DNA of 16,796 nucleotides from Clostridia bacterium (GTDB lineage Bacteria > Bacillota > Clostridia > Oscillospirales > CAG-272). Within the stretch, counting starts at the first letter, position 1; each line of letters opens with the position of its first letter. A program made the translations under genes and the position numbers. Below the pieces are notes generated by a model. It ran no database searches. It saw nothing but the letters and a program-made list of their open reading frames with translations, and was not told where the DNA came from. The stretch lies in assembly GCA_017612655.1 (NCBI GenBank), contig JAGAFM010000150.1, positions 1 through 16,796 on the forward strand, in the 5' to 3' direction. Of this stretch, positions 1 to 8,347 are shown one piece after another.

Positions 1-642
1 AAGACCGGGAAGTCGCTGGACATCGTCCGGCGCTACTGCGACTTCGTTCCCGCTTGGGCGGAGAAGAGCGATCACATCGAGATGTACAACTACTACGGCA
101 TCTCCCGCGCACAGCATCAGGTGACCATTCCGGTCTGGAACCGGATGCAGGCGGATTTTCAGGATTACGTGCGGCTCGGATTGGAAGGCGTTTCTTCCGA
201 AGGCGTTGCGGACTGTGCGGGACTGTGGACGGGAGGCGACGACAAGAGAGACGAGCTCTTTCCTTATCACAGCTGGACGATGAACGGACTTCTGTTCTGG
301 CTCTATTCCAAATTGGCCTGGAATCCATGGGAAGACGTGGACGCCCTGATCGCAACTTACTGCGATCGGTACTATGGAGCCGCCTCTGCCGACATGCAGG
401 AATACTACCGACTCATGAAGCAGGGATGGGACGAAGGCACGCCGTCCTACAAGCAGTCGGTATTCTTCTATACACATTACACCGAATACTATAAGAAATT
501 CATCAAACCGGCCAAAATCGGTCATCCGGTGCTCGACGCGCTGGACCGGGCGATCGCGGTCACAAGCGGGCGCGTTCGGGAAGAGATTCAATACATAAGG
601 GACACGTTTTACACGAATATCAGCTCATTCCAGAACTGGTAA
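1..642 (+). CDS. DUF4838 domain-containing protein, C-terminal part (5' end outside window)
   Basis: The reading frame is open from the first base, so this is the last 213 codons of a longer gene; its start lies upstream. The fragment aligns end to end, with only a one-residue gap, to the C-terminal third of the next gene, sharing more than half of its residues by eye. Shared blocks include KSDHIE, YNYYGI, EGVSSEGV, YSKLAWNPWEDV and EYYRLMKQG. These blocks are characteristic of DUF4838 proteins, which usually follow an alpha-glucuronidase/GH20-like N-terminal domain and are thought to act on carbohydrates outside the cell; no activity can be read from the sequence. The intact protein was probably a surface lipoprotein like its neighbour. 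Only 49 bases without a terminator separate it from the next gene, so the two are probably cotranscribed. Confidence 0.88.
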   Translation, partial: KTGKSLDIVRRYCDFVPAWAEKSDHIEMYNYYGISRAQHQVTIPVWNRMQADFQDYVRLGLEGVSSEGVADCAGLWTGGDDKRDELFPYHSWTMNGLLFWLYSKLAWNPWEDVDALIATYCDRYYGAASADMQEYYRLMKQGWDEGTPSYKQSVFFYTHYTEYYKKFIKPAKIGHPVLDALDRAIAVTSGRVREEIQYIRDTFYTNISSFQNW

Positions 643-691
643 GGTTTCCGGATAGCTGCATTAATAAACAAAAGAAAGGAAATATGCTGTC

Positions 692-2629
692 ATGAAACGA
701 GTATTTGCGCTGATTCTCCTGCTCGCTCTCCTGCTGTCGGCACTCCCATCCTGCGGGAGCGAAAAGCCCGGCGAAATTCCCGGTTCTTCCTCCGGGGAAG
801 CATCCGGAAGCGAAGCGTCCCAGACACTGGAACCGATCACGGAAGAGCCGGAGACGGATCCCTTTGAAGGAGCCGAACCGCTGCCCGCGGATCTGACGAT
901 TCCGGAGAACATCAGGCAGCCTGACGGAACCGTGATCGGCACGATCGTTCTTCCCGCGGGAGCGGACGCCAATGAGACGGTTGCCGCGGAAGAGCTCCAC
1001 TATCATATCGAAAAGGTAACCGGGGCGACCATGCCCGTGGTCAGAAGGCCCGGAGAAGGGTACGGTTCGCTGATCGTCTGCTCGACCGCTTCTCTGCCCG
1101 CGGTCGCCGAACTGTTTGCAGACGACATCGCATGGCTGGCGGATACCGGAGACGGGGAATCCACCCGCTGGTGCGACGACGGTTTCGCGATCCGGACGGT
1201 CGGAAAAGACATTTATATCATCGGCAATACTTCCCGCGGCGCACTGAACGGCGCATACGACTGGATCGAGGAGAACCTCGGGGTGCTCTGGGTTCGGGCG
1301 GACGAGGAACTCGGACTGATCTACGACGAGCAGCCCGAAGTCACCGTGTCCAAAACGGACTACCGGGAAAAATCTCCTTTCCAGATGCGGGGATGGATTC
1401 ATTCCTGGGGCAACGCGGAAACGCACAAGATGTGGTCCCGCAACAAGCTCAACTGGGACGGCCAGAACGCGATTTTCACCTGCCCGGTGGGCGGATATAT
1501 CAAGAGCTTTCTCATGGGCAGCCCTCTCTACGACCCCGAAGAGACCGAATACTGGAATACCGATGAGGAAGGAAACCGCCTCTCTCCCGAAGAATCCCTT
1601 CAGGTCAATTTCTACTCCGAGAAGGCGATCGAGGCCCTTGCGGCGGCATGCGTGGTTCAGCTTCAGAACGGATTGTCCTGCTCGTTTGTCGGAGAAGAGG
1701 ATGTAATGGGGATTCCTTACAGCAGGCCCTACGACACCCAGCCGTTTGAGTACGCGCCCGGGCAGTTTGTCAATCCGGAAGACGAAGACTATGTCTCCAC
1801 GGTCTTCTTCACGTTCATCAACAAAATTGCCCGGAAAGTAAAAGAAGAGATTCCGGACGGAAAAGTCGGAACCTATGCCTATCAGATCGCGATTATCCCG
1901 CCCCGGTGCGAAATCGAGGACAACGTTTACATCTGGCTCGCACCGATCAACGAGGATATGTGCTTCCCGCTGATGTCCGAGCTGGCAGAAGACAAGAAAA
2001 TGGAACTGGAAGCAGCGCGTCATTACTGGAAATACGTTCCCGGCTGGGCAGGGAAGAGCGATCACATCGAGGTGTACAACTACTACGGAATCGGCCGCGC
2101 GTTCCATCAGGTGACGCTTCCCATCTGGGAACGGATGCAGCAGGACATCCAGCTCTATGTTGAATACGGATTCGAAGGCGTTTCGTCCGAAGGAGTCGGA
2201 GACGGCACCGGAACCTGGGACAAGGTGGACGGAGGCGACAGCCTGTTTCCCGCTCACTGCTGGAACATGAACGGAATGCTCTGGTGGATTTACAGCAAAC
2301 TGGCATGGAATCCCTGGGAAGACGTCAACGCCCTGATCCGGACCTACTGCGAGCGCGTCTACGGAGACGCTGCTTCCTACATGCTGGAGTATTACCGGCT
2401 GATGAAGCAGGGATATGACGAAGCCGCTCCGACGATGAAGCGGTCGCTGTTCTGGTATACGCATCATTCCGAGTACTATAAGGGTTACATCCGTCCGACC
2501 GGAATCGGGCATCCGATTGTCGACGCCCTCAATGCCGCATACGACGCCGCAAGCGGACCGATCAAAGAGGTCATCGGGTACATGAAGGATGCCGTTTTCA
2601 CGAACCTGAGTTCGTTCCGCAGCTACTGA
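692..2629 (+). CDS. DUF4838 family surface lipoprotein (putative glycoside-hydrolase-like)
   Basis: Full-length 645-residue protein. The ATG is preceded by AAAGGA at 675-680; an earlier ATG at 684 runs into a stop after three codons. Residues 1-21 form a lipoprotein signal with lipobox LPSC (Cys21), followed by a Ser/Glu/Pro-rich linker to about residue 65. Residues about 65-230 resemble the small alpha/beta domain that precedes the catalytic barrel in GH20 and GH67 enzymes (blocks TVAAEELHYHIEKVTG and GNTSRGALNGAYDWIEENLG). The remainder, about 235-645, is the DUF4838 region, with EGVSSEGV and YSKLAWNPWEDV near the end. A role in cutting or binding glycans at the cell surface is inferred from this architecture; substrate and catalytic residues are unknown. 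It is a tandem paralogue of the upstream gene and is followed by a strong terminator. Confidence 0.9.
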   Translation: MKRVFALILLLALLLSALPSCGSEKPGEIPGSSSGEASGSEASQTLEPITEEPETDPFEGAEPLPADLTIPENIRQPDGTVIGTIVLPAGADANETVAAEELHYHIEKVTGATMPVVRRPGEGYGSLIVCSTASLPAVAELFADDIAWLADTGDGESTRWCDDGFAIRTVGKDIYIIGNTSRGALNGAYDWIEENLGVLWVRADEELGLIYDEQPEVTVSKTDYREKSPFQMRGWIHSWGNAETHKMWSRNKLNWDGQNAIFTCPVGGYIKSFLMGSPLYDPEETEYWNTDEEGNRLSPEESLQVNFYSEKAIEALAAACVVQLQNGLSCSFVGEEDVMGIPYSRPYDTQPFEYAPGQFVNPEDEDYVSTVFFTFINKIARKVKEEIPDGKVGTYAYQIAIIPPRCEIEDNVYIWLAPINEDMCFPLMSELAEDKKMELEAARHYWKYVPGWAGKSDHIEVYNYYGIGRAFHQVTLPIWERMQQDIQLYVEYGFEGVSSEGVGDGTGTWDKVDGGDSLFPAHCWNMNGMLWWIYSKLAWNPWEDVNALIRTYCERVYGDAASYMLEYYRLMKQGYDEAAPTMKRSLFWYTHHSEYYKGYIRPTGIGHPIVDALNAAYDAASGPIKEVIGYMKDAVFTNLSSFRSY

Positions 2630-2649
2630 CGAGCCCGTCACCCAAATCA

Positions 2650-2697
2650 AGCCCTTCCGCAGCCGAGTTCCAACGGCCCGGAAGGGCTATTTCTTGC
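2650..2697 (+). terminator. Rho-independent terminator after the DUF4838 pair
   Basis: A perfect 10-base inverted repeat, AGCCCTTCCG (2650-2659) and CGGAAGGGCT (2679-2688), encloses a 19-base loop and is followed by the T-rich stretch ATTTCTT. It lies 20 bases after the stop codon and would end the DUF4838 transcript. It separates this unit from the next, which has its own promoter. Confidence 0.8.
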
Positions 2698-2775
2698 CGT
2701 GCGCCTGACCGAGCCCGTCCCGGGCGGACTTTGTCAAAACGCCCGGAAGAATTCTTCCGAAATGCCCGATTCCCC

Positions 2776-2804
2776 TTGACATTCCATCGGGATTAGGGCA
2801 TAAT
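2776..2804 (+). promoter_or_regulatory. Sigma-A-type promoter for the lipoprotein/solute-binding operon
   Basis: A perfect -35 box TTGACA (2776-2781) and a 5-of-6 -10 box CATAAT (2799-2804) are separated by 17 bases. Transcription would start near 2811, giving a leader of about 58 bases before the TTG start at 2869. It is placed just after a terminator and ahead of three co-directional genes. Confidence 0.75.
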
Positions 2805-2868
2805 GACAACGGATGATCGATATTCTCCCGACTGCCGCGGGAGATAGAGTTTCAAAGGAGTGATACTG

Positions 2869-3711
2869 TTGAAGAAAGCGGTTTTGTGTCTGATCCTGGC
2901 AGGGTGTCTGGCCCTTCTGAGTTCCTGCTTCGAATGGCTCCCCTGGGGCACTGACAGCGGAGAGGTGACGGTAAAGGAAACGACCATCCTTGATGAAAAC
3001 GGCATCAGAGCGGTTGTAAAAGGATACGGGAAATACAAAAGCGAACTTCTGGGTCTCGACCGGGTTTTGCTGATTGACGTTACCAACGGATCGGAAAGGA
3101 CGGTCTCCTTCGGCCTGGGGAATGCTTCCGTCAACGGCGTGATGACCGACGCGCAGTATTATCTCGCCGTCATGCCGGGGGAAACCGTGGCCTTCCCGGC
3201 CGTCTTCGACGAAGCCCCGCTCGAATTCTTCGGCGTTACCACGATTGCGGACTACGAGTTTTGCGTCGTTATCGAAGACGCCGAGACTTTCGAGACCATC
3301 CTCGAAACGGATCCGATTCAGATCAAAACGTCCGCGTATGAGGGGTTTGACTATTCCTTCGACGACACGGGCACGGTCCTGTACGACGAGGGCGGCGTGA
3401 AGATCATCGCGAAGGGCACCGACACGAGTGAGTATCTCGGCCCTGTTGTCAATCTCTGTGTAATCAACTCGAGCGGCAGGAATCTGGACTTCTCGGTAGC
3501 GGAAGGATCCGTCAACGGACAGGAAGTCGAGATGTACGGAGGCTCGCTGATTCGTTCGGGGAAACGTCTTTTCAGCAGACTTTCCTTCGAAGAAGGCAGC
3601 CAGCCCGACAGGGTTGAAACCCTGACGGTTTCCTTTACCTTCTATGACTGGGATACGGGTGAGCAGGTGGTTGAGAAAACCGAGCAGGCCACGGTCACCT
3701 TTTCTTCGTAA
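2869..3711 (+). CDS. Two-domain lipoprotein of unknown function
   Basis: The start is the TTG at 2869: AAAGGAG (2854-2860) sits eight bases before it, whereas the in-frame GTG at 2860 overlaps that binding site. The result is a 280-residue protein with a classical lipoprotein signal, lipobox LSSC, Cys20. The mature part appears to be two copies of one beta-rich domain. Each copy opens with a stretch like DENGIRAVVKG or DEGGVKIIAKG, continues through a strand ending in VTNGSER or INSSGRN, then an ASVNG or GSVNG turn, and finishes with a long strand. It resembles the Ig-like extracytoplasmic folds of other Firmicutes lipoproteins, but I do not recognise the family. It is first in an operon with two solute-binding proteins (82 bases to the next start), which suggests a partner role at the cell surface; this is inference. 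Confidence 0.85.
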   Translation: MKKAVLCLILAGCLALLSSCFEWLPWGTDSGEVTVKETTILDENGIRAVVKGYGKYKSELLGLDRVLLIDVTNGSERTVSFGLGNASVNGVMTDAQYYLAVMPGETVAFPAVFDEAPLEFFGVTTIADYEFCVVIEDAETFETILETDPIQIKTSAYEGFDYSFDDTGTVLYDEGGVKIIAKGTDTSEYLGPVVNLCVINSSGRNLDFSVAEGSVNGQEVEMYGGSLIRSGKRLFSRLSFEEGSQPDRVETLTVSFTFYDWDTGEQVVEKTEQATVTFSS

Positions 3712-3793
3712 AACCGATACCTTCTTCCTTTCCTGCCCTTTCGCGGGAGATGGTTCCCCACGGCCTTTTCTGCTGTCATTTGGAGGTTAAGTT

Positions 3794-5242
3794 ATGAAAC
3801 GGTGGCTTTCGCTTTTACCCGCGCTTCTTCTGGCCTTTCCCGCACTGTTTTCCTGCGGGGAGACGCAGATCCCCGACGAAATCCCGACAACCGGCCCGGA
3901 ATCCGGGGCGGAGACGGAGGAGCCGGCCGTGTCGGAACGGTACGACATCCCGGAACCGGATCTTCCCGCGCTGGACTGCGGCGGGGAGACCTTCTGGATC
4001 GCCGGGGGGCAGAATGATGTGTTCCTGTTCGCGGAGACCCTGATCGGAGAGGTCGTCAACGATGCGGTTTTCCGGCGCAATCTTCTGGTGGAGGAACAAT
4101 ACAATCTCAAGCTGAAGAGACTGGCCGCAAGTCAGGAGATCACGAATCTGATCGCCGCGGGAGAAACGATGGACCTGATCTACCGGGACGCCCCTGGCTT
4201 CGCCGCGACCGTTTTCTCCGGCGGATATCAGAACCTGACGAACATTCCGTATCTCTCGCTGGAGGCGGAATACTGGAGTCCGAACGCGTTCCGGGGGCTG
4301 AACGTCGACAGCCAGGTGTTCTTTCTTCCGAACGAAATCAGTATGGATCCCCTGAGCATGACTTCGTTTCTGTATTTCAACAAGAGGATTCTGAACGAAT
4401 ACGATCTGGAGAATCCCTATGACCTCGTTTACGGAAACGAGTGGACCATCGACAAGTATCTGGAGCTGATCCGGAAGGTTCCCAGGGATCTGAACGGCGA
4501 CGGAAAGATGGACGATCAGGATCTCTTCGGGGACATTCACCGTTATGAATACCGGACCGCCGCGTTTCTGCAGCTCTATTTCGGATGCGGGCAGACTTAC
4601 ACGAGACCGGATCCGGACTCGGGACGCGTGCTGGCCATGGACGGGGAGTTCACGCAGGCTCTGATCGACAAGCTCTATGTCGTCCTGAACGACCCTTCCA
4701 TCTGTGTGGACCATTTCAACAACTATACCGACGAGGACTATCAGGAGTATCTGAGACTCTTTATGGAGGGGCACGGCCTGTTCCTTCAGTCGGAAATCCG
4801 GGCGATGAACGTCCTGCGGGAGATGGAGGACGACTTCGGGATCATACCGAATCCGAAGTTCAATTCCGATCAGGAGAACTACTACAATCGCGTCCATCCC
4901 TATGCGGGAATGTTTGCGGTTTCCGTCACCGCGCCGGATACGGAACGGACGGGAATCGTGACCGAATACATGGCATGGCTGTCTCACTGTACGGTGCTTC
5001 CCGCCTACTATGAAATCACCATCAAGCAGAAGCGGACCCGGGACACCGACGCGGAGGAGATGCTCGATATCATCCGCAGATCCATGGTCTACGAGTTCGC
5101 GGATGTTTTCGAGGTCTCCATCGCGAACTACATGTGGGACGCCTACTGCGACCGCTCCTATGCGAGAAAGGTCCTCTCCTCGGAGAAAATCATAAAGAAG
5201 CGGCTTGAAAAGTTCGTCAAGCGGCTGAGAGCCCTGGACTGA
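3794..5242 (+). CDS. ABC-type extracellular solute-binding lipoprotein, copy 1
   Basis: A 482-residue protein; GGAGG (3782-3786) lies seven bases before the ATG. The signal peptide ends in lipobox LFSC (Cys21), followed by an acidic Pro/Thr-rich linker. The size and overall pattern fit the family 1-type solute-binding proteins of carbohydrate ABC importers: an early IGEVVNDAVFRRNLLVEEQY block, a central PNEISMDPLSMTSFLYFNKR block and a late YYEITIKQKRTRDTDAEEML block. The loop DLNGDGKMDDQD at residues 232-243 matches the spacing of an EF-hand/dockerin calcium site and probably binds Ca2+. The ligand is unknown. Its close paralogue follows after 40 bases. No permease or ATPase gene is in the window, so it must work with a transporter encoded elsewhere or serve as a binding or sensing protein. 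Confidence 0.88.
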   Translation: MKRWLSLLPALLLAFPALFSCGETQIPDEIPTTGPESGAETEEPAVSERYDIPEPDLPALDCGGETFWIAGGQNDVFLFAETLIGEVVNDAVFRRNLLVEEQYNLKLKRLAASQEITNLIAAGETMDLIYRDAPGFAATVFSGGYQNLTNIPYLSLEAEYWSPNAFRGLNVDSQVFFLPNEISMDPLSMTSFLYFNKRILNEYDLENPYDLVYGNEWTIDKYLELIRKVPRDLNGDGKMDDQDLFGDIHRYEYRTAAFLQLYFGCGQTYTRPDPDSGRVLAMDGEFTQALIDKLYVVLNDPSICVDHFNNYTDEDYQEYLRLFMEGHGLFLQSEIRAMNVLREMEDDFGIIPNPKFNSDQENYYNRVHPYAGMFAVSVTAPDTERTGIVTEYMAWLSHCTVLPAYYEITIKQKRTRDTDAEEMLDIIRRSMVYEFADVFEVSIANYMWDAYCDRSYARKVLSSEKIIKKRLEKFVKRLRALD

Positions 5243-5282
5243 TCCCCCCGATCGGGTTCTCTGAAACGGAAAGGAAAAAAAG

Positions 5283-6755
5283 ATGAGCAGAAAACCTTTG
5301 TTCCTCATTTGCGCGCTTCTCGCCGCATGCGCCGCGGCTTCCTGCGGGGAAACGGCCTCTCCCGAACAGCCGTCGGACGGTTCGGTCGCGTCGGCGGAAA
5401 CTCCGGAAACGGAAGCGGTTTCCGATGCGGCCAATTACGATATTCCGGAACCGGAGATCCCAGAATTCGATTTCGGCGGAGCGGCTTTCCGCTTCCTGGA
5501 CGGATACAACTCCGCGATGGAGGAATCCCCGGAACGGTTTCTGGTCTCGGAGGGACTGACGGGAGAAATTGTCAACGACACGGTCTTCAACCGGAATCTG
5601 AAAGTCGAGGAAAAGTTTCACGTCGACATCTCGATGACCAGCAACCATACCGACTTCATCAACCTGATTCTTTCCGGAGAGCCCTTCGATCTGGTCATGA
5701 TGGACGGCCCCCCTCTGGCTTCCACCGCTCTGCAGGGTCTGTATCTGAACCTGACGGAGATCCCCTATCTGAATCTTACGGCGGAGTACTGGGGCACGAA
5801 CGCCCTGAACGGTCTGATTCTGGACGATCTTCTGTATTTCATGCCGAACGAGATCTGTCTGGATCCTCTTTCCATGGCGGGATTTCTGTATTTCAACAAG
5901 CGGATTCTCAACGAAAACGACCTGGAGAATCCCTACGAACTGGTCTACAGCAACCAGTGGACGATCGACAAGTACCTCTCCATGGTCAGCGCGGTTCCGA
6001 GAGATCTGAACGGGGACGGGATCATGGATCATTCGGATCTGTACGGAGACGTTCACCGCTACGAATTCCGGACTGCGGCGTTCCTTCAGCTCTTCTTCGG
6101 CTGCGGGCAGACCTATACGAAACTGGATGAGGAACGCGGGCGCGTCATGGCCTTCGATCCCGTTCTGTGCCAGGAGCTGATCGACAAGATCAAAGGAGTT
6201 CTGGACGACAAGACCGTCTGCATCGGCAACTTCACCAACTACAACGTCGAGGACATCATGGAATACCGGAGCCTGTTCATGGAGGGTCACACCCTGTTCA
6301 TTCAGGCGGAAATCAGCGCCATGGAGTCCTTCCGGAACATGGAGGACGACTTCGGCCTGGTGCCGAATCCGAAATACGATTCCTCTCAGGAAGAGTATTA
6401 TCACCGGGTTCACCCGCACTCCGCGATGTTTGCCGTCGCCACCACCGCCGAAGATCTGGAAAAAACCGGCGCGGTCACGGAATGGATGGCGTGGCTGTCC
6501 CACTGCATGGTGGTGCCCGCCTATTACGAGATCACGATCAAGCAGAAGCGGACCCGGGATGTGGATGCGGAAGCGATGCTGGATCTGATCCGAAAAACCC
6601 TGGTGTTCGAGTTCGGAGACGAATACGACATCTGGATTCCCAATTATCTGTGGAATACCTATGCGGACGGGACGTGGGCCAGAATGACCGCGTCGGAAAA
6701 ACTTCTGAACAAACAGATCGACAGAATCGTCAAAAAAATCCGCGCGGTTGAGTGA
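5283..6755 (+). CDS. ABC-type extracellular solute-binding lipoprotein, copy 2
   Basis: A 490-residue paralogue of the preceding gene, alike along its whole length by eye. AAAGGA (5270-5275) precedes the ATG by seven bases. The signal region offers two possible lipid-modified cysteines: LAAC (Cys16), which fits the lipobox consensus but gives a short signal, and AASC (Cys21), which matches the position used in copy 1. The calcium-type loop is conserved as DLNGDGIMDHSD (residues 241-252). The N-terminal junction YDIPEPEIPEFDFGG and the block YYEITIKQKRTRD are nearly identical to copy 1, while the body has diverged, as expected after a duplication followed by a change in ligand range. It is last in its operon, followed by a terminator at 6839. 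Confidence 0.88.
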   Translation: MSRKPLFLICALLAACAAASCGETASPEQPSDGSVASAETPETEAVSDAANYDIPEPEIPEFDFGGAAFRFLDGYNSAMEESPERFLVSEGLTGEIVNDTVFNRNLKVEEKFHVDISMTSNHTDFINLILSGEPFDLVMMDGPPLASTALQGLYLNLTEIPYLNLTAEYWGTNALNGLILDDLLYFMPNEICLDPLSMAGFLYFNKRILNENDLENPYELVYSNQWTIDKYLSMVSAVPRDLNGDGIMDHSDLYGDVHRYEFRTAAFLQLFFGCGQTYTKLDEERGRVMAFDPVLCQELIDKIKGVLDDKTVCIGNFTNYNVEDIMEYRSLFMEGHTLFIQAEISAMESFRNMEDDFGLVPNPKYDSSQEEYYHRVHPHSAMFAVATTAEDLEKTGAVTEWMAWLSHCMVVPAYYEITIKQKRTRDVDAEAMLDLIRKTLVFEFGDEYDIWIPNYLWNTYADGTWARMTASEKLLNKQIDRIVKKIRAVE

Positions 6756-6838
6756 GAGGAAACAGGAAAACGAGCGAAACGGATGAGCCGGCGCGGCGTT
6801 TTTCGCGCAGCCTCGACCGTCTGACCGACAAAAGGAAA

Positions 6839-6874
6839 CCCCTCCTGCGTGAATCAGGTTTCACGCGGGAGGGG
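6839..6874. terminator. Bidirectional terminator between convergent operons
   Basis: A 13-base stem, left arm CCCCTCCTGCGTG (6839-6851) and right arm CACGCGGGAGGGG (6862-6874) with one G-T wobble, closes a 10-base loop. T-rich sequence follows on the + strand (CTGTTTCAATTTG) and on the - strand (TTTCCTTTTG). It sits between the end of the solute-binding operon and the end of the - strand operon, so it can stop both. Confidence 0.85.
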
Positions 6875-6902
6875 CTGTTTCAATTTGATTTTTGTATGAG
6901 AA

Positions 6903-8324
6903 TCAGTATTCTTCTGGCTGCTTTGTGATCATGATCATGAAGGTGCCGTAAGCGTACTGAACGAGCGCACAGTAGTTGTCCTGATTGTACCCCGAGTACA
7001 TCATCAGACCGTCGTCCGAATCGGAGTCGGAGTGATAGGTGAAGTCGCTGGCGCGGAGCTGTTCGACGTAACCGGCAAAGTCGGACAGCTGGCCGCCGAC
7101 GACCTGGATGTCGATTTCGTCTTCATCCTCATTGACGACGAAGCCGGAACCGAAACCGGGTTTCGGCAGCATCGCGGCAGCGCCGTCCGAAGGCCAGTCG
7201 CCCCCGGTACCGGGATCGACCGGACCGGGACCGCCCTGATATTCGATCAGATCGACATAGAACTGGTTTTCCGCTTCGCTGAGATAAATATGAACTTCGT
7301 CTCCCCCGGCGTTGACGAACGAGGCGAAATACATCTGCTTGCCGTCGTCCGTCTTGTATTCGCTTTCCGTCTGGACGGTCATGCCGGCGTTTCTGCAGCG
7401 GTCCGCGAACGTTTTGCAGTCCGCGAGCGTTCCGTTTGCTTTTTCGATCGAAACATAGCTGCCGTTGTCCAGAACCCTGCACCCCTCGTCACCGGAAGGA
7501 AGCAGGAACGCGAAGTTGGAAGGCAGATCGGTTTCGGTGCCGGGATCCGTGCCCGGGTTGTACGGATTGTCCGTATCCGGGTACTCGGAATATCTGCCGA
7601 CGGAGAGAGCGCACATGATCTCGCCGCCCACCGGCATAAACGAGAGTTCCGCCGAGAGATCGTCTGCGTTTTTGCCGCTGTAGGAATACATGTTCTGATC
7701 GGGCATATAGATTTCGCTTTCGTCGACGCTGAAGCCCGCTTCCCGCAGTTTGGCTCCGTACGCCTTCGCCTGATCGATGGTTACGTTCTCAAACGTGATC
7801 ATGAGAGTTTCTTCGTCTTCGATCTGCATTTTGATCGCAAAGTCGGCTTTCGGGACGGCCTTGCCGAGCGCGGTGTCGGGCCACTCCTTTTTGCCCTTGC
7901 TGAAGCCGAAGGGATTGCCGTCGTCGTCGACGCCTTCGACCGATCCGTCGAGGGTAATGGTGAAATATGAGCCGCCGCGGCCTTTGACCGTGATCGAGCC
8001 GTCGTCGCCGAATTCCACGGTGCCGCCTTCCGCTTCGACAGAGGCCTTGAGCTGCGCTTTTTCGGCGGCGTCGAGCATATGCGGTTCAAACACGGACGTA
8101 TCGCCCGATTCCGCGTACTGGAGAAGCGCGATAAACGTGACGGCGGGCTTGTCCTGAATCCCCGAGGCTCCGCCCGTTTCGGGAGCGTCGCTGCCTTCCT
8201 GCGCGTTCTTCGACTCGTCTTCGCGGCGATACGTTTCGGGCGCATCGGTCCCCTGACTGTCTCCGCAGGCGAAGAGCGACAGCACCATGATCAGGACGAT
8301 CAGGACTGCGATGATGTTTTTCAT
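6903..8324 (-). CDS. Lipoprotein with three tandem copies of a ~95-residue domain
   Basis: A 473-residue protein, last gene of a three-gene - strand operon. AAAGGAG (8334-8340) lies nine bases before the ATG. The signal ends in lipobox LFAC (Cys20), followed by an acidic low-complexity linker to about residue 58. Residues 60-145 hold a region with short beta strands (VEFGDDGSITVKGRGGSYF). Three related domains follow at about 148-245, 271-362 and 377-468, each with a strand, a helix like AKAYGAKLREAGF, then a tyrosine-rich strand pair. Copies 1 and 3 both open with a WP motif and a KPGF or KADF turn. Pro/Gly-rich linkers join them. The repeat resembles domains of unknown function in other gut Firmicutes lipoproteins (possibly DUF6591; unverified). 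A binding or structural role outside the cell is inferred. Confidence 0.85.
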   Translation of the reverse strand: MKNIIAVLIVLIMVLSLFACGDSQGTDAPETYRREDESKNAQEGSDAPETGGASGIQDKPAVTFIALLQYAESGDTSVFEPHMLDAAEKAQLKASVEAEGGTVEFGDDGSITVKGRGGSYFTITLDGSVEGVDDDGNPFGFSKGKKEWPDTALGKAVPKADFAIKMQIEDEETLMITFENVTIDQAKAYGAKLREAGFSVDESEIYMPDQNMYSYSGKNADDLSAELSFMPVGGEIMCALSVGRYSEYPDTDNPYNPGTDPGTETDLPSNFAFLLPSGDEGCRVLDNGSYVSIEKANGTLADCKTFADRCRNAGMTVQTESEYKTDDGKQMYFASFVNAGGDEVHIYLSEAENQFYVDLIEYQGGPGPVDPGTGGDWPSDGAAAMLPKPGFGSGFVVNEDEDEIDIQVVGGQLSDFAGYVEQLRASDFTYHSDSDSDDGLMMYSGYNQDNYCALVQYAYGTFMIMITKQPEEY

Positions 8325-8347
8325 GGTTTTTCTCTCCTTTACCTAGT

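Noticed and set aside
620..2650. Long open frame on the - strand (676 codons) opposite the DUF4838 gene
   Set aside because: It mirrors the well-supported lipoprotein gene; such antisense frames stay open in GC-rich codon usage. No binding site or family motif. The same holds for 3815-5434, 5217-6503 and 11068-13044.
2860..3711. GTG start at 2860 for the two-domain lipoprotein
   Set aside because: It overlaps the ribosome binding site; TTG at 2869 has correct spacing and begins with a normal MKK signal.
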